Positions 1 to 6,356 of a stretch of DNA of 6,548 bases are shown one piece after another. Origin of the DNA: Bacteroidales bacterium (GTDB lineage Bacteria > Bacteroidota > Bacteroidia > Bacteroidales > UBA3663); the NCBI GenBank assembly GCA_004557315.1, contig SFEH01000115.1, forward strand, positions 1 to 6,548, given 5' to 3'. The position numbers and the translations under genes were made by a program. How positions within the stretch are numbered: position 1 is the stretch's first letter; each line of letters opens with the position of its first letter. The notes under the pieces were generated by a model. That model was not told the origin of the DNA and did not search any database. It was given only the letters and a program-made list of their open reading frames with translations.

Positions 1-1
1 G

Positions 2-772
2 TCAGTCTCTGTCAGAAAGCACTGGGAATTTCTTGCGGAATGCCGCTAGCTTGTCCATATCGAGCTCAACTCTGATGGCAGAAACCTCGCCGTCGGGGCA
101 GGCTGCTACTGTGTTGCCATAGGCATCGATGATGGCAGTGCCACCATTGTAATGGCAGGCAGGATCATCGCCAGTGCGGTCAACGCCACAGACATAGCAT
201 TGGTTCTCGATGGCACGTGCACGGAGCAAGGCATCCCATGGAGCGCGACGTGAGGTTGGCCATGAGGCAACGTAGAGAGCCACATCGTAGGCATCAGGTC
301 CTTCGGCACAGTTGCGGGCAAATATAGGGAAGCGGAGGTCGTAGCACACCTGAAGCAGGAAGCGCCAGCCTCGCCATTCGACAACCACACGTCGCTCTCC
401 AGCTGTGTAGCGGAGGTGTTCGCCGCTGTAGGTGAAGAGGTGGTGCTTGTCGTAATACTCTATCTCGTTGTCGCTGCCGTCGTTAGCGGGCTTTACGAAA
501 TAGAATCGGTTATAGTACTTGCCATCAATATCGGTGGCAATGCTTCCGGCCACTGCTGCATCAAGTCGGTTAGCCATCTGTTTCATCCAGTTGAGCGAAG
601 AGCCATCGCTCTCGGCAATACCTTCCGGTTCGGTGGCAAAACCTGTGCTCCACATTTCAGGGAGCACATACAGGTCGCTCTTATCTGCCGCAAGCATTGC
701 ACCCTCTGCTGCCTTTTGATTAGCAGAAGGATTGCCCCATACAATGTCTTGCTGTAAAAGTGTTATGATCAT
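2..772 (-). CDS. Carbon-nitrogen hydrolase, YafV-type omega-amidase
   Basis: A complete 256-residue nitrilase-superfamily amidase, ending in TGA at 2-4. The catalytic residues are visible: Glu39 in VLPEMWSTGF, Lys109 in YDKHHLF, and Cys143 in VCYDLRFP, with the supporting Glu118 in GEHLRY. It closely resembles E. coli YafV from memory, in length and in VEWRGWR (131-137), YVASWP (167-172), ARAIENQ (185-191) and CHYNGG (206-211). YafV-type enzymes hydrolyse alpha-ketoglutaramate and alpha-ketosuccinamate, the products left when glutamine or asparagine donates an amino group, giving 2-oxoglutarate or oxaloacetate plus ammonia. This removes the transamination product and pulls the reaction forward. 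Its place directly after an aminotransferase (12-base gap) fits that role. ATG at 770-772 is used; a nearer upstream ATG runs into a stop at once. A general nitrilase-like amidase acting on another amide is the alternative. Confidence 0.9.
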   Translation of the reverse strand: MIITLLQQDIVWGNPSANQKAAEGAMLAADKSDLYVLPEMWSTGFATEPEGIAESDGSSLNWMKQMANRLDAAVAGSIATDIDGKYYNRFYFVKPANDGSDNEIEYYDKHHLFTYSGEHLRYTAGERRVVVEWRGWRFLLQVCYDLRFPIFARNCAEGPDAYDVALYVASWPTSRRAPWDALLRARAIENQCYVCGVDRTGDDPACHYNGGTAIIDAYGNTVAACPDGEVSAIRVELDMDKLAAFRKKFPVLSDRD

Positions 773-784
773 AACATACGTGAT

Positions 785-2104
785 TTAATGGATTGGATGA
801 TCTTCCCTGAACTGCTTCATTCGTTCATCGAGCACACTGTATAGTTCATCGCGCATACGAGAAGTGCAGGCACGCACACCATGCTGGAGCGAACCAGTAG
901 TGTCGAGGTTGATGCTCGATACACCATAGTGGATGAGCTCCTTGACGAGTTCCGAACCGCTCATGCCAGGGTAGGAGAGCGAGAAGAAGAAACCATCGCC
1001 GATAGGTTCACTGACATCATTCGGATAGGTGATAGTGAAGCCATTGGCGCAGAATATCTTCTTCATCTTCTGGGCACGGACAGCATATTCCCTGGTGTCC
1101 TCAACGAAGTTGATCTTGCCCTCGCAGCTGAGTCGCAGCATCTCGGCATAGCCATATTGCGTGGTGGCTGTGCAACCCGAAGTGATCATGTACTGGATGC
1201 TGGCGATGAAGGTCGGACCAAACACGCCCGAATCATGATAACGCTCGGCAAGGGCAGGGAAATGACGGTCGAAGAGCTTGTCGGAGATGCACACCAATGC
1301 TATGCGCTGACCAGCATAAGAGAAGATCTTCGACGACGACAGCAATAACATATAGTTGTCGGTATATCTTGCAACGGTGCGCACGAACGGAGCCTCATAA
1401 GGGTGCGAGAGGTCGCGGCGGCTCTCCATGGCAAAATAGGCGAGATCTTCGAGCACTATGACGTCATGCTTCGTAGCAAGTTCGCCGATGATCTGCAGCT
1501 CTTCTTCTTCGAGCGAGATCCATGCCGGATTGTTCGGGTTGCTATAGACGATAGCAGCCACATCGCCATCCTTCAGCTCTTCCTCAAGCTTAGCACGAAG
1601 CGCCTGTCCGCGGTAAGGGAAGATGTCAAACTCCTTCCATTCGATGCCCAGGATGCGGAGCTGTGACTTTTGGATGGGGAAGCCAGGGTCGATGAAGAGC
1701 ACCTTGCCCATCTGTGGGAAAGCCTTGCGCTGGCAACATGCAATGAAACTGCCAAACGATCCTGCTACACTGCCCACGGTAGGCAGACATGCGCGAGGCG
1801 TAATGTCAATATTGATGAATGCCTTGACAAATTCGCTTGCAGCCTCTTTCAGTTCCTTGACTCCAGCTGCAGCAGGATATTGCGAGCCAATACCAGAGTC
1901 GAGTGCACGTTTCTCAGCCTCAATGCCATAGCGGTTGGCTGGAAGTCCCGGTGAACCCTGATCCATGCGGATGAAAGGGATGCCGGTCTTCTGTTCAAGA
2001 TACTGAGCCACAAGCAGAGTCTCGCCAATGGTGGCATGCGAGAGGTCGGCAACGTGGTTGACGCGTGCCGCCTCATTGACCAATTCGTCGGAAAATATTT
2101 TCAT
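785..2104 (-). CDS. PLP-dependent class I/II aminotransferase
   Basis: A 439-residue fold-type I aminotransferase. Landmarks: YPAAAGVKELKEA (76-88), VYSNPNNPAW (186-195) with the PLP-contacting Asn192, EDLAYF (219-224) with Asp220 for the pyridine nitrogen and Tyr223, SSSKIFSYAGQRIAL (256-270) with Lys259 as the Schiff-base lysine and Arg267 for the phosphate, and HGVRAC (408-413) with Arg411 for the substrate carboxylate. All key residues are present, so the enzyme should be active. It is somewhat longer than typical aspartate-type enzymes of about 400 residues. Substrates cannot be read from the sequence. The operon suggests interconversion of arylpyruvates with Phe, Tyr or Trp, and the omega-amidase 12 bases downstream suggests glutamine (or asparagine) as possible amino donor. 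ATG at 2102-2104 follows the ligase stop by 9 bases, indicating co-translation on one message. Confidence 0.9.
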   Translation of the reverse strand: MKIFSDELVNEAARVNHVADLSHATIGETLLVAQYLEQKTGIPFIRMDQGSPGLPANRYGIEAEKRALDSGIGSQYPAAAGVKELKEAASEFVKAFINIDITPRACLPTVGSVAGSFGSFIACCQRKAFPQMGKVLFIDPGFPIQKSQLRILGIEWKEFDIFPYRGQALRAKLEEELKDGDVAAIVYSNPNNPAWISLEEEELQIIGELATKHDVIVLEDLAYFAMESRRDLSHPYEAPFVRTVARYTDNYMLLLSSSKIFSYAGQRIALVCISDKLFDRHFPALAERYHDSGVFGPTFIASIQYMITSGCTATTQYGYAEMLRLSCEGKINFVEDTREYAVRAQKMKKIFCANGFTITYPNDVSEPIGDGFFFSLSYPGMSGSELVKELIHYGVSSINLDTTGSLQHGVRACTSRMRDELYSVLDERMKQFREDHPIH

Positions 2105-2113
2105 GCCGCTAAT

Positions 2114-3427
2114 TTACTTCCAGTCGATAAGATGTGTGCGTTTGTCGTTGACATGCTTTGCCTTGCCCATCGAGCGCTGGATATTGCCTGGAGGAAGGAT
2201 GTGGATGTTTGGCTTGATGCCGCATACCGATACCAGACGGTCGTAGAGAGGTTTGATGAAGTACATCTGCTTGGCTGGGTTAGGCGAGAAGTAGTCTTCG
2301 CGGAGCTCAACGTCAAGGTCGAAGGTATCTTCGTTGTCAATGCGATCGACAGTGATGAAATACTGTGGAGTGAAGGCATCGAATTCGGAAAGAACCGACT
2401 CGATCTGGCTTGGGAAGACATTGACGCCACGGATGATGAGCATGTCATCAGAACGGCCGAGGATCTTGCCGATACGCACTGCTGTACGTCCGCACTTGCA
2501 AGGCTCGTAGATGAGGTGGGTGAGGTCGCGTGTGCGATAGCGGATGATTGGCATTGCCTCCTTGCAGAGCGATGTGAAGACAAGCTCACCCTCTTCGCCT
2601 GGAGCCACAGGTTCGAGTGTCTCAGGGTTGATGATCTCAGGATAGAACATATCCTCCCAGATATGGGTACCATCCTGATATTCGCATTCGCCGCCCACAC
2701 CAGGACCGCTCATTTCTGTCAAGCCATAGATGTCGATGGCCTTGATACCCATCTTCTCTTCAATCTCGCGACGGATTCCCCATGTCCAAGGCTCTGCTCC
2801 GAAGAAACCAACACGGAGCTTGAGATCCTCTTTCTTTACGCCCATCTTTGCCATAACCTCACAGAGGTGGAGAGCGTAAGAAGGAGTGCAGCAGAGAGCT
2901 GTCGAGCCGAAGTCCTTCATGAGCATTATCTGCTTCTCAGAGTTGCCTGCCGAGGTAGGAAGCTGAACGGCTCCGAGCTTGCCTGCTGCATCGTGTGCGC
3001 CAAGTCCGCCGGTGAACAAACCATAGCCATAAGAAACCTGAACCACATCGCCAGGACCCACATCGCCCACTGCCAAAACACGAGCTGCACCTTCTGCCCA
3101 GTTGTCGATATCGTTCTTGGTGTATGTGCCTACTACTGGCTTGCCTGTGGTGCCCGAAGAAGCGTGAATGCGCACAATCTGGTCCATTGGCACTGCATTG
3201 AGTCCGAAAGGATATTCATCGCGCAGGTCGTATTTTGTAGTGAAAGGCAGCTTGGTGATGTCATCGAGGCTCTTGATGTCCTCAGGCTTGATGCCCATCT
3301 TGTCGAATTTCTTCCTGTAGAAAGGCACTTTCTCATAGCAGGTTCTTACTGTCTGTTGAAGTCTTTCGAGTTGGAGTTTTTTCATTGACTCACGGTCCAT
3401 ACACTCCATTGCAGGATTATGTATCAT
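2114..3427 (-). CDS. paaK: Phenylacetate-CoA ligase, second copy (AMP-forming)
   Basis: A 437-residue paralogue of the first ligase, close to the usual PaaK length. Motifs: ATP loop HASSGTTGKP (88-97) with the standard Lys96, YGYGLFTGGLG (133-143), IYGLTEMSGPG (233-243), YRTRD (297-301), hinge GRSDDMLIIRGVNVFPS (324-340) and the C-terminal QRSMGKAKHVNDKR with probable catalytic Lys422. Cys248, His255, Cys310 and Cys312 repeat the C-x6-H ... CxC pattern of copy one. ATG at 3425-3427 is preferred; an in-frame GTG at 3452-3454 would add nine residues but touches the leader hairpin. The segment after GGLG, which lies near the aryl pocket in known PaaK enzymes, reads AHDAAGKLG here but FQNGAEKLG in copy one, so the two may favour different arylacetates (for example phenyl-, 4-hydroxyphenyl- or indoleacetate); that is inference. 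It ends 9 bases before the aminotransferase gene. Confidence 0.92.
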   Translation of the reverse strand: MIHNPAMECMDRESMKKLQLERLQQTVRTCYEKVPFYRKKFDKMGIKPEDIKSLDDITKLPFTTKYDLRDEYPFGLNAVPMDQIVRIHASSGTTGKPVVGTYTKNDIDNWAEGAARVLAVGDVGPGDVVQVSYGYGLFTGGLGAHDAAGKLGAVQLPTSAGNSEKQIMLMKDFGSTALCCTPSYALHLCEVMAKMGVKKEDLKLRVGFFGAEPWTWGIRREIEEKMGIKAIDIYGLTEMSGPGVGGECEYQDGTHIWEDMFYPEIINPETLEPVAPGEEGELVFTSLCKEAMPIIRYRTRDLTHLIYEPCKCGRTAVRIGKILGRSDDMLIIRGVNVFPSQIESVLSEFDAFTPQYFITVDRIDNEDTFDLDVELREDYFSPNPAKQMYFIKPLYDRLVSVCGIKPNIHILPPGNIQRSMGKAKHVNDKRTHLIDWK

Positions 3428-3452
3428 ATCTGTGTATTGAATTAATATTGTC

Positions 3453-3473
3453 ACTCGTCCTTTCGGTGCGAGT
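3453..3473 (-). other. Small hairpin in the leader of the second paaK gene
   Basis: Read on the minus strand, ACTCG pairs with CGAGT (5 bp), and inside it CC pairs with GG around a GAAA tetraloop, with a small asymmetric internal loop between the two stems. It lies in the widest gap of the operon (3428-3501), 25 bases upstream of the chosen ATG. No run of T follows it, so it is not an intrinsic terminator; it could be an RNA-processing or stability element, or chance. The stem is short. Confidence 0.35.
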
Positions 3474-3501
3474 TCATTGTTGTTTTTTCTGTTGTTGTGT
3501 C

Positions 3502-3915
3502 CTACATCAGCGAATCAAACCCGAAGTCTTTGTTCAGCCTGTAGGCAAGTCCTGTCATGACGCACACCAGTTTGCCGTCTTGATTGCTGATATGGATATC
3601 GCAGTACGGGAGTTTGTGGTGGTCGAAGGTGGCTTTGCATTCGGCGATGAGATGATCTCCAAGCTGAGCCGATTGCAGGAAGGTGATGGTATTTGAGATG
3701 CCCAGAGTGAGGATGCCGCCAGAGTTGGCCACTGCTGCAAAGGCCAGGTCGGCAAGGGTGTACATCACACCTCCCTGACACACGCCACCTCCATTCAGAT
3801 GACGTTCCTCGACTGTGAGTTCGGCACGGGCAAAGCCCTTGTCGATTTCAGTGAGCCGAGCACCAATGCCATTGGCGAAACGATCGTCGTTGTTCAGTCG
3901 TTCAAGTAGTGTCAT
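3502..3915 (-). CDS. PaaI-type hotdog-fold acyl-CoA thioesterase
   Basis: A 137-residue hotdog thioesterase. Recognisable parts are the entry strand region around RHLNGGG (38-44), CQGGVMYTLADLAFA (46-60) containing the hotdog central helix and the probable catalytic Asp56, then AVANSGG (61-67), and the strands TLGISNTITFL (70-80) and HLIAECKA (88-95). Length fits PaaI proteins. PaaI hydrolyses phenylacetyl-CoA and hydroxylated relatives, freeing CoA when it becomes trapped, which suits this operon. Oddity: the HGG of many PaaI proteins is QGG here (Gln48), so the usual active-site histidine at that place is absent. The start chosen is ATG at 3913-3915, which overlaps the upstream ACT gene's stop as ATGA; a longer frame upstream only reads through the ACT gene out of frame and is not supported. 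Substrate specificity cannot be told from sequence alone. Confidence 0.88.
   Translation of the reverse strand: MTLLERLNNDDRFANGIGARLTEIDKGFARAELTVEERHLNGGGVCQGGVMYTLADLAFAAVANSGGILTLGISNTITFLQSAQLGDHLIAECKATFDHHKLPYCDIHISNQDGKLVCVMTGLAYRLNKDFGFDSLM
3912..3915 (-). other. ATGA stop/start overlap between the ACT and thioesterase genes
   Basis: On the minus strand the thioesterase ATG (3915-3913) shares two bases with the ACT gene's TGA stop (3914-3912). Such 4-base overlaps normally give translational coupling by ribosome reinitiation. This is the tightest junction in the operon and decides the thioesterase start codon. Confidence 0.9.
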
Positions 3916-4352
3916 AGCTGCTGGTGTAAAGTTGTTCGAAAATCCTTTTCTGTGAGGAATGTCATTTTCTTGATGGTGATGATTTCCATAGCCTTCTCCA
4001 TCGGGGCTGTGCGCAGGACGAGCACTCCTTTGCCTTTCCATAGAAACGAATACATGTACATGATGCTCACATCAGCCTTTGATAACGTGTCGATGGCTTC
4101 GGCTGCACGTCCAGGCTTGTCGTCGATGGTAAGGGCAATCACATCGGCAAGCTGCACATTGATGCCTGCCTCTCTGAGCAACAGAAAGGCATCAGTAGGC
4201 TTGTCGCAAAGCACACGGTAGATGCCATAGTCCTGAGTGTCGGCAATGGTCGATGCAATGATCTGTATTCCTCCCTGACTGAGGGTGTCGAGCACCTTGA
4301 TGAGTGTTCCTCCCTTATTTTCAATAAATATTGATAGTTGTTTGATGGTCAT
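3912..4352 (-). CDS. Tandem ACT-domain protein, probable amino-acid sensor
   Basis: A 146-residue protein made almost wholly of two ACT domains, roughly residues 3-68 and 71-138. Each begins with a beta strand and the ligand-loop pattern: ENKGGTL at 11-17 and DDKPGRA at 77-83, each followed by a helix (VLDTLSQ and AIDTLSK) and a beta strand. No DNA-binding or catalytic domain, signal peptide or membrane segment is seen. ACT domains commonly bind amino acids at dimer interfaces and regulate enzymes allosterically; stand-alone tandem ACT proteins are commonly found beside iorAB/paaK genes, but their role is poorly defined. The inference is that it senses an aromatic amino acid or arylacetate and modulates a neighbouring enzyme. 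The ATG at 4350-4352 starts the first ACT strand. Its TGA overlaps the thioesterase start by four bases, implying translational coupling and perhaps a stoichiometric partnership. Confidence 0.85.
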   Translation of the reverse strand: MTIKQLSIFIENKGGTLIKVLDTLSQGGIQIIASTIADTQDYGIYRVLCDKPTDAFLLLREAGINVQLADVIALTIDDKPGRAAEAIDTLSKADVSIMYMYSFLWKGKGVLVLRTAPMEKAMEIITIKKMTFLTEKDFRTTLHQQL

Positions 4353-4384
4353 GATAATACGGCATTATTGTTTGCTACTTATGC

Positions 4385-5722
4385 TTACTGATATACTTTG
4401 CGCTTATCGATCACTCGCACAGCCTTTCCTTCGCTCTGAGGCAGCGTTCCCTTAGGCACGAGCTTGACATAAGGCGTGAGCAGGATCTCGTCCTTGAGAG
4501 CTCGCTTTATGCTGTTGGTGAGCGCCAGCAGTCGCTGGTAGTCGTCGGTGAAGAGCTCCTCAAGTTCGACTTCCACAGTCATGTTGTCGTTGTCGGAATC
4601 TGTAGTGAGCGTGATGAGGTAGTTGCTCGCAAGTTCTGGGAACTGCATGAGTATCTTCTCGATCTGGATAGGGAAGATGTTGACTCCCTTGAGTACTATC
4701 ATATCGTCAGAACGACCTCTCATTCGGTCGAGGCGTATGTGGTTGCGTCCGCAAGGACATGAACGTCCGAGCACGCGAGTCAAATCGCGCGTGCGATAGC
4801 GAAGCAATGGCATAGCCTCTCGGCATAAGCTGGTGAGCACCAGTTCGCCAATCTCTCCGTCGGGCACTGGCTCAAGAGTCTCAGGATCGACGATCTCCAC
4901 GATGTAGTAGTCTTCCCAGAAGTGGAGTCCGTTCTGTTCCTTGCACTCAAAGCCGACACCTGGACCGCACATCTCCGACATGCCAAATGAGTTGTAGGCC
5001 TTGACGCCAAACATCTCCTCGATGCGTTTGCGCTGTTCTTCGGAATGTGGTTCTGCACCAATGGCAAAGACCCTGAGCTTGGTGTCACGTCGAGGGTCAA
5101 CGCCCTCCTGATCCATCACTTCCTTGAGACGTCCGAGGTATGAAGGGACGGCATGGATGGCTGTTGTGCCAAAATCCTTGATGAACTTAATCTGACGGAG
5201 ACTGTTGCCGGCTGCCGCAGGTACTGTGAGCATGCCTAGTTTTTCTGCTCCGTTCTGGAATCCAAGTCCGCCCGTAAACATGCCATAGCCACTTGAGTTC
5301 TGGAACACATCGTTCGGACGAAGTCCCACCATCCACAGGTTTCTTGCAACCTGGTTTGCCCATTCGTCGATGTCTTTATCGGTGTGGAGGATGACTGTCG
5401 GATTGCCAGTCGTGCCCGACGACGAATGCAGACGTGTGCATTGCTCAAGGGGCACCGAGGCCATTCCGAACGGATAAGTATCGCGCAGGTCCTGCTTGGT
5501 GGTGAATGGTATCTTGCGCAGGTCATCGAGAGTCTTGATGTCCTCTGGCTTCAGTCCTGCTTCTTCAAATCGCTTCCGATAGAACTCTGAGTTCATGCAA
5601 TGCCTCACCGTCGATTGAAGGCGCTCCAGCTGGAGAGCCTCGATCTGCGTGCGAGTCATTGTCTCGAGTTCGGGATTAAAGTATTCGCAACTATAATCCT
5701 TGGTTATTCCTAAGTTTTTCAT
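4385..5722 (-). CDS. paaK: Phenylacetate-CoA ligase, first copy (AMP-forming)
   Basis: A 445-residue adenylate-forming enzyme that activates phenylacetate or a related arylacetate to its CoA thioester with ATP, releasing AMP and PPi. Visible motifs in order: ATP-binding loop HSSSGTTGNP (99-108), GYGMFTGGLG (145-154), A5-like FGMSEM (246-251), YRTRD (309-313), hinge GRSDDMIVLKGVN (336-348), and the C-terminal QSEGKAVRVIDKR segment with the likely adenylation Lys433. Cys260, His267, Cys322 and Cys324 form a C-x6-H ... CxC set that could bind zinc. The start is ATG at 5720-5722; an in-frame TTG at 5735-5737 would add five residues but lies in the A/T-rich leader and is less likely. Oddity: the loop lysine usual in SSGTTGKP is Asn107 here, unlike in the second copy. 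Directly after iorAB, it probably handles the arylacetate and arylacetyl-CoA pair used by that enzyme. Exact aryl group unknown. Confidence 0.92.
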   Translation of the reverse strand: MKNLGITKDYSCEYFNPELETMTRTQIEALQLERLQSTVRHCMNSEFYRKRFEEAGLKPEDIKTLDDLRKIPFTTKQDLRDTYPFGMASVPLEQCTRLHSSSGTTGNPTVILHTDKDIDEWANQVARNLWMVGLRPNDVFQNSSGYGMFTGGLGFQNGAEKLGMLTVPAAAGNSLRQIKFIKDFGTTAIHAVPSYLGRLKEVMDQEGVDPRRDTKLRVFAIGAEPHSEEQRKRIEEMFGVKAYNSFGMSEMCGPGVGFECKEQNGLHFWEDYYIVEIVDPETLEPVPDGEIGELVLTSLCREAMPLLRYRTRDLTRVLGRSCPCGRNHIRLDRMRGRSDDMIVLKGVNIFPIQIEKILMQFPELASNYLITLTTDSDNDNMTVEVELEELFTDDYQRLLALTNSIKRALKDEILLTPYVKLVPKGTLPQSEGKAVRVIDKRKVYQ

Positions 5723-5760
5723 CTTATTTAATTTCAATGCATCAATCGTGTGGAGATTGT

Positions 5761-6327
5761 TCAGCTGTTGGCAGCATCGAATGCCTTGAGGTTAGCTTCG
5801 ACCACAGCCTCACCCTTGCGGGCAAAGATGGTGGCAATAGCCTCGCGCAGCTGCTGAGGAGTGAGGATCTCGAGATACTTGGCAGCCTTGCCGAGCAAGA
5901 CCACATTGGCTCCACGAGGGTTGCCTGCATCCTTGGCTACCTGCTCGATGTCAAGTTGCACCACATTCGGTAACGCATTGAGTTCGCCAAACAAATCCTC
6001 TTCCCTTGGATAGTCAGGGATATTGACAAAAGGCTTGTTGCTTGTTACTATCACGCCATCCTTGCTCAGATATGGCAGGTAACGCAATGCCTCCATCGGC
6101 TCCATCGAGATGATGAGGTCGCAACTGCCCAATGCAATCAAGTCGCTATAGATTGTTTCGGTCGAAAGACGCAGGTTCGATTGAACATCGCCACCTCGCT
6201 GTGACATGCCATGTACTTCTGCTTGCTTAAGATTGATGCCTGCCTTGGTAGCAGCTTCTCCTATTATGGTGGCTATCGACAATATGCCTTGTCCACCTAC
6301 ACCACACAGAATAATATCTTTCTTCAT
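5761..6327 (-). CDS. iorB: Indolepyruvate:ferredoxin oxidoreductase beta subunit
   Basis: A 188-residue protein forming one domain of the 2-oxoacid:acceptor oxidoreductase gamma type. The N-terminal glycine-rich motif GVGGQGI is at residues 9-15, followed by the family signature EVHGMSQRGG at 37-46 and SMEPMEALR at 74-82. Length is about that of stand-alone IorB proteins, so it appears complete. It partners IorA in converting arylpyruvate, CoA and oxidised ferredoxin to arylacetyl-CoA, CO2 and reduced ferredoxin, or the reverse. The ATG at 6325-6327 follows a purine-rich AAAAAGAG leader and begins the conserved beta strand MKKDIILCGVGG, so the start is secure. It stops with TGA at 5761-5763, 38 bases before the first ligase gene. 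The family assignment is strong. Substrate preference is inferred from the ligases next door, since relatives act on pyruvate or branched-chain ketoacids. Confidence 0.93.
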   Translation of the reverse strand: MKKDIILCGVGGQGILSIATIIGEAATKAGINLKQAEVHGMSQRGGDVQSNLRLSTETIYSDLIALGSCDLIISMEPMEALRYLPYLSKDGVIVTSNKPFVNIPDYPREEDLFGELNALPNVVQLDIEQVAKDAGNPRGANVVLLGKAAKYLEILTPQQLREAIATIFARKGEAVVEANLKAFDAANS

Positions 6328-6356
6328 ACTCTTTTTGTTTCAAACTGCGTTCGACA

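Noticed and set aside
319..326. CAAATATA, which on the minus strand matches the Bacteroidetes -7 element TAnnTTTG.
   Set aside because: It lies inside the omega-amidase gene, and I see no -33 TTTG at the right distance.
2036..3388. A 450-codon open frame on the plus strand, opposite the second ligase and the start of the aminotransferase.
   Set aside because: It resembles no family I recognise, is rich in Cys, His and Leu as antisense frames often are, and lies wholly opposite genes with clear motifs. It is explained by codon bias of the real strand.
3428..3454. GTG start adding nine residues to the second ligase.
   Set aside because: The ATG at 3425-3427 gives the usual PaaK length, and the extra residues are encoded by A/T-rich leader-like sequence touching the hairpin.
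3916..4041. A 42-residue N-terminal extension of the thioesterase.
   Set aside because: It lies inside the ACT gene in another frame, has no hotdog similarity, and the ATG at 3913-3915 gives the normal family length with an ATGA overlap.
4354..4368. Inverted repeat ATAAT/ATTAT in the leader of the ACT gene.
   Set aside because: It is only five A/T pairs in an A/T-rich 32-base gap, too weak to call a structure or operator.
6328..6356. Short ATG frame just after the iorA stop (TAATG).
   Set aside because: It runs only five codons before a stop, with no sign of a functional leader peptide.
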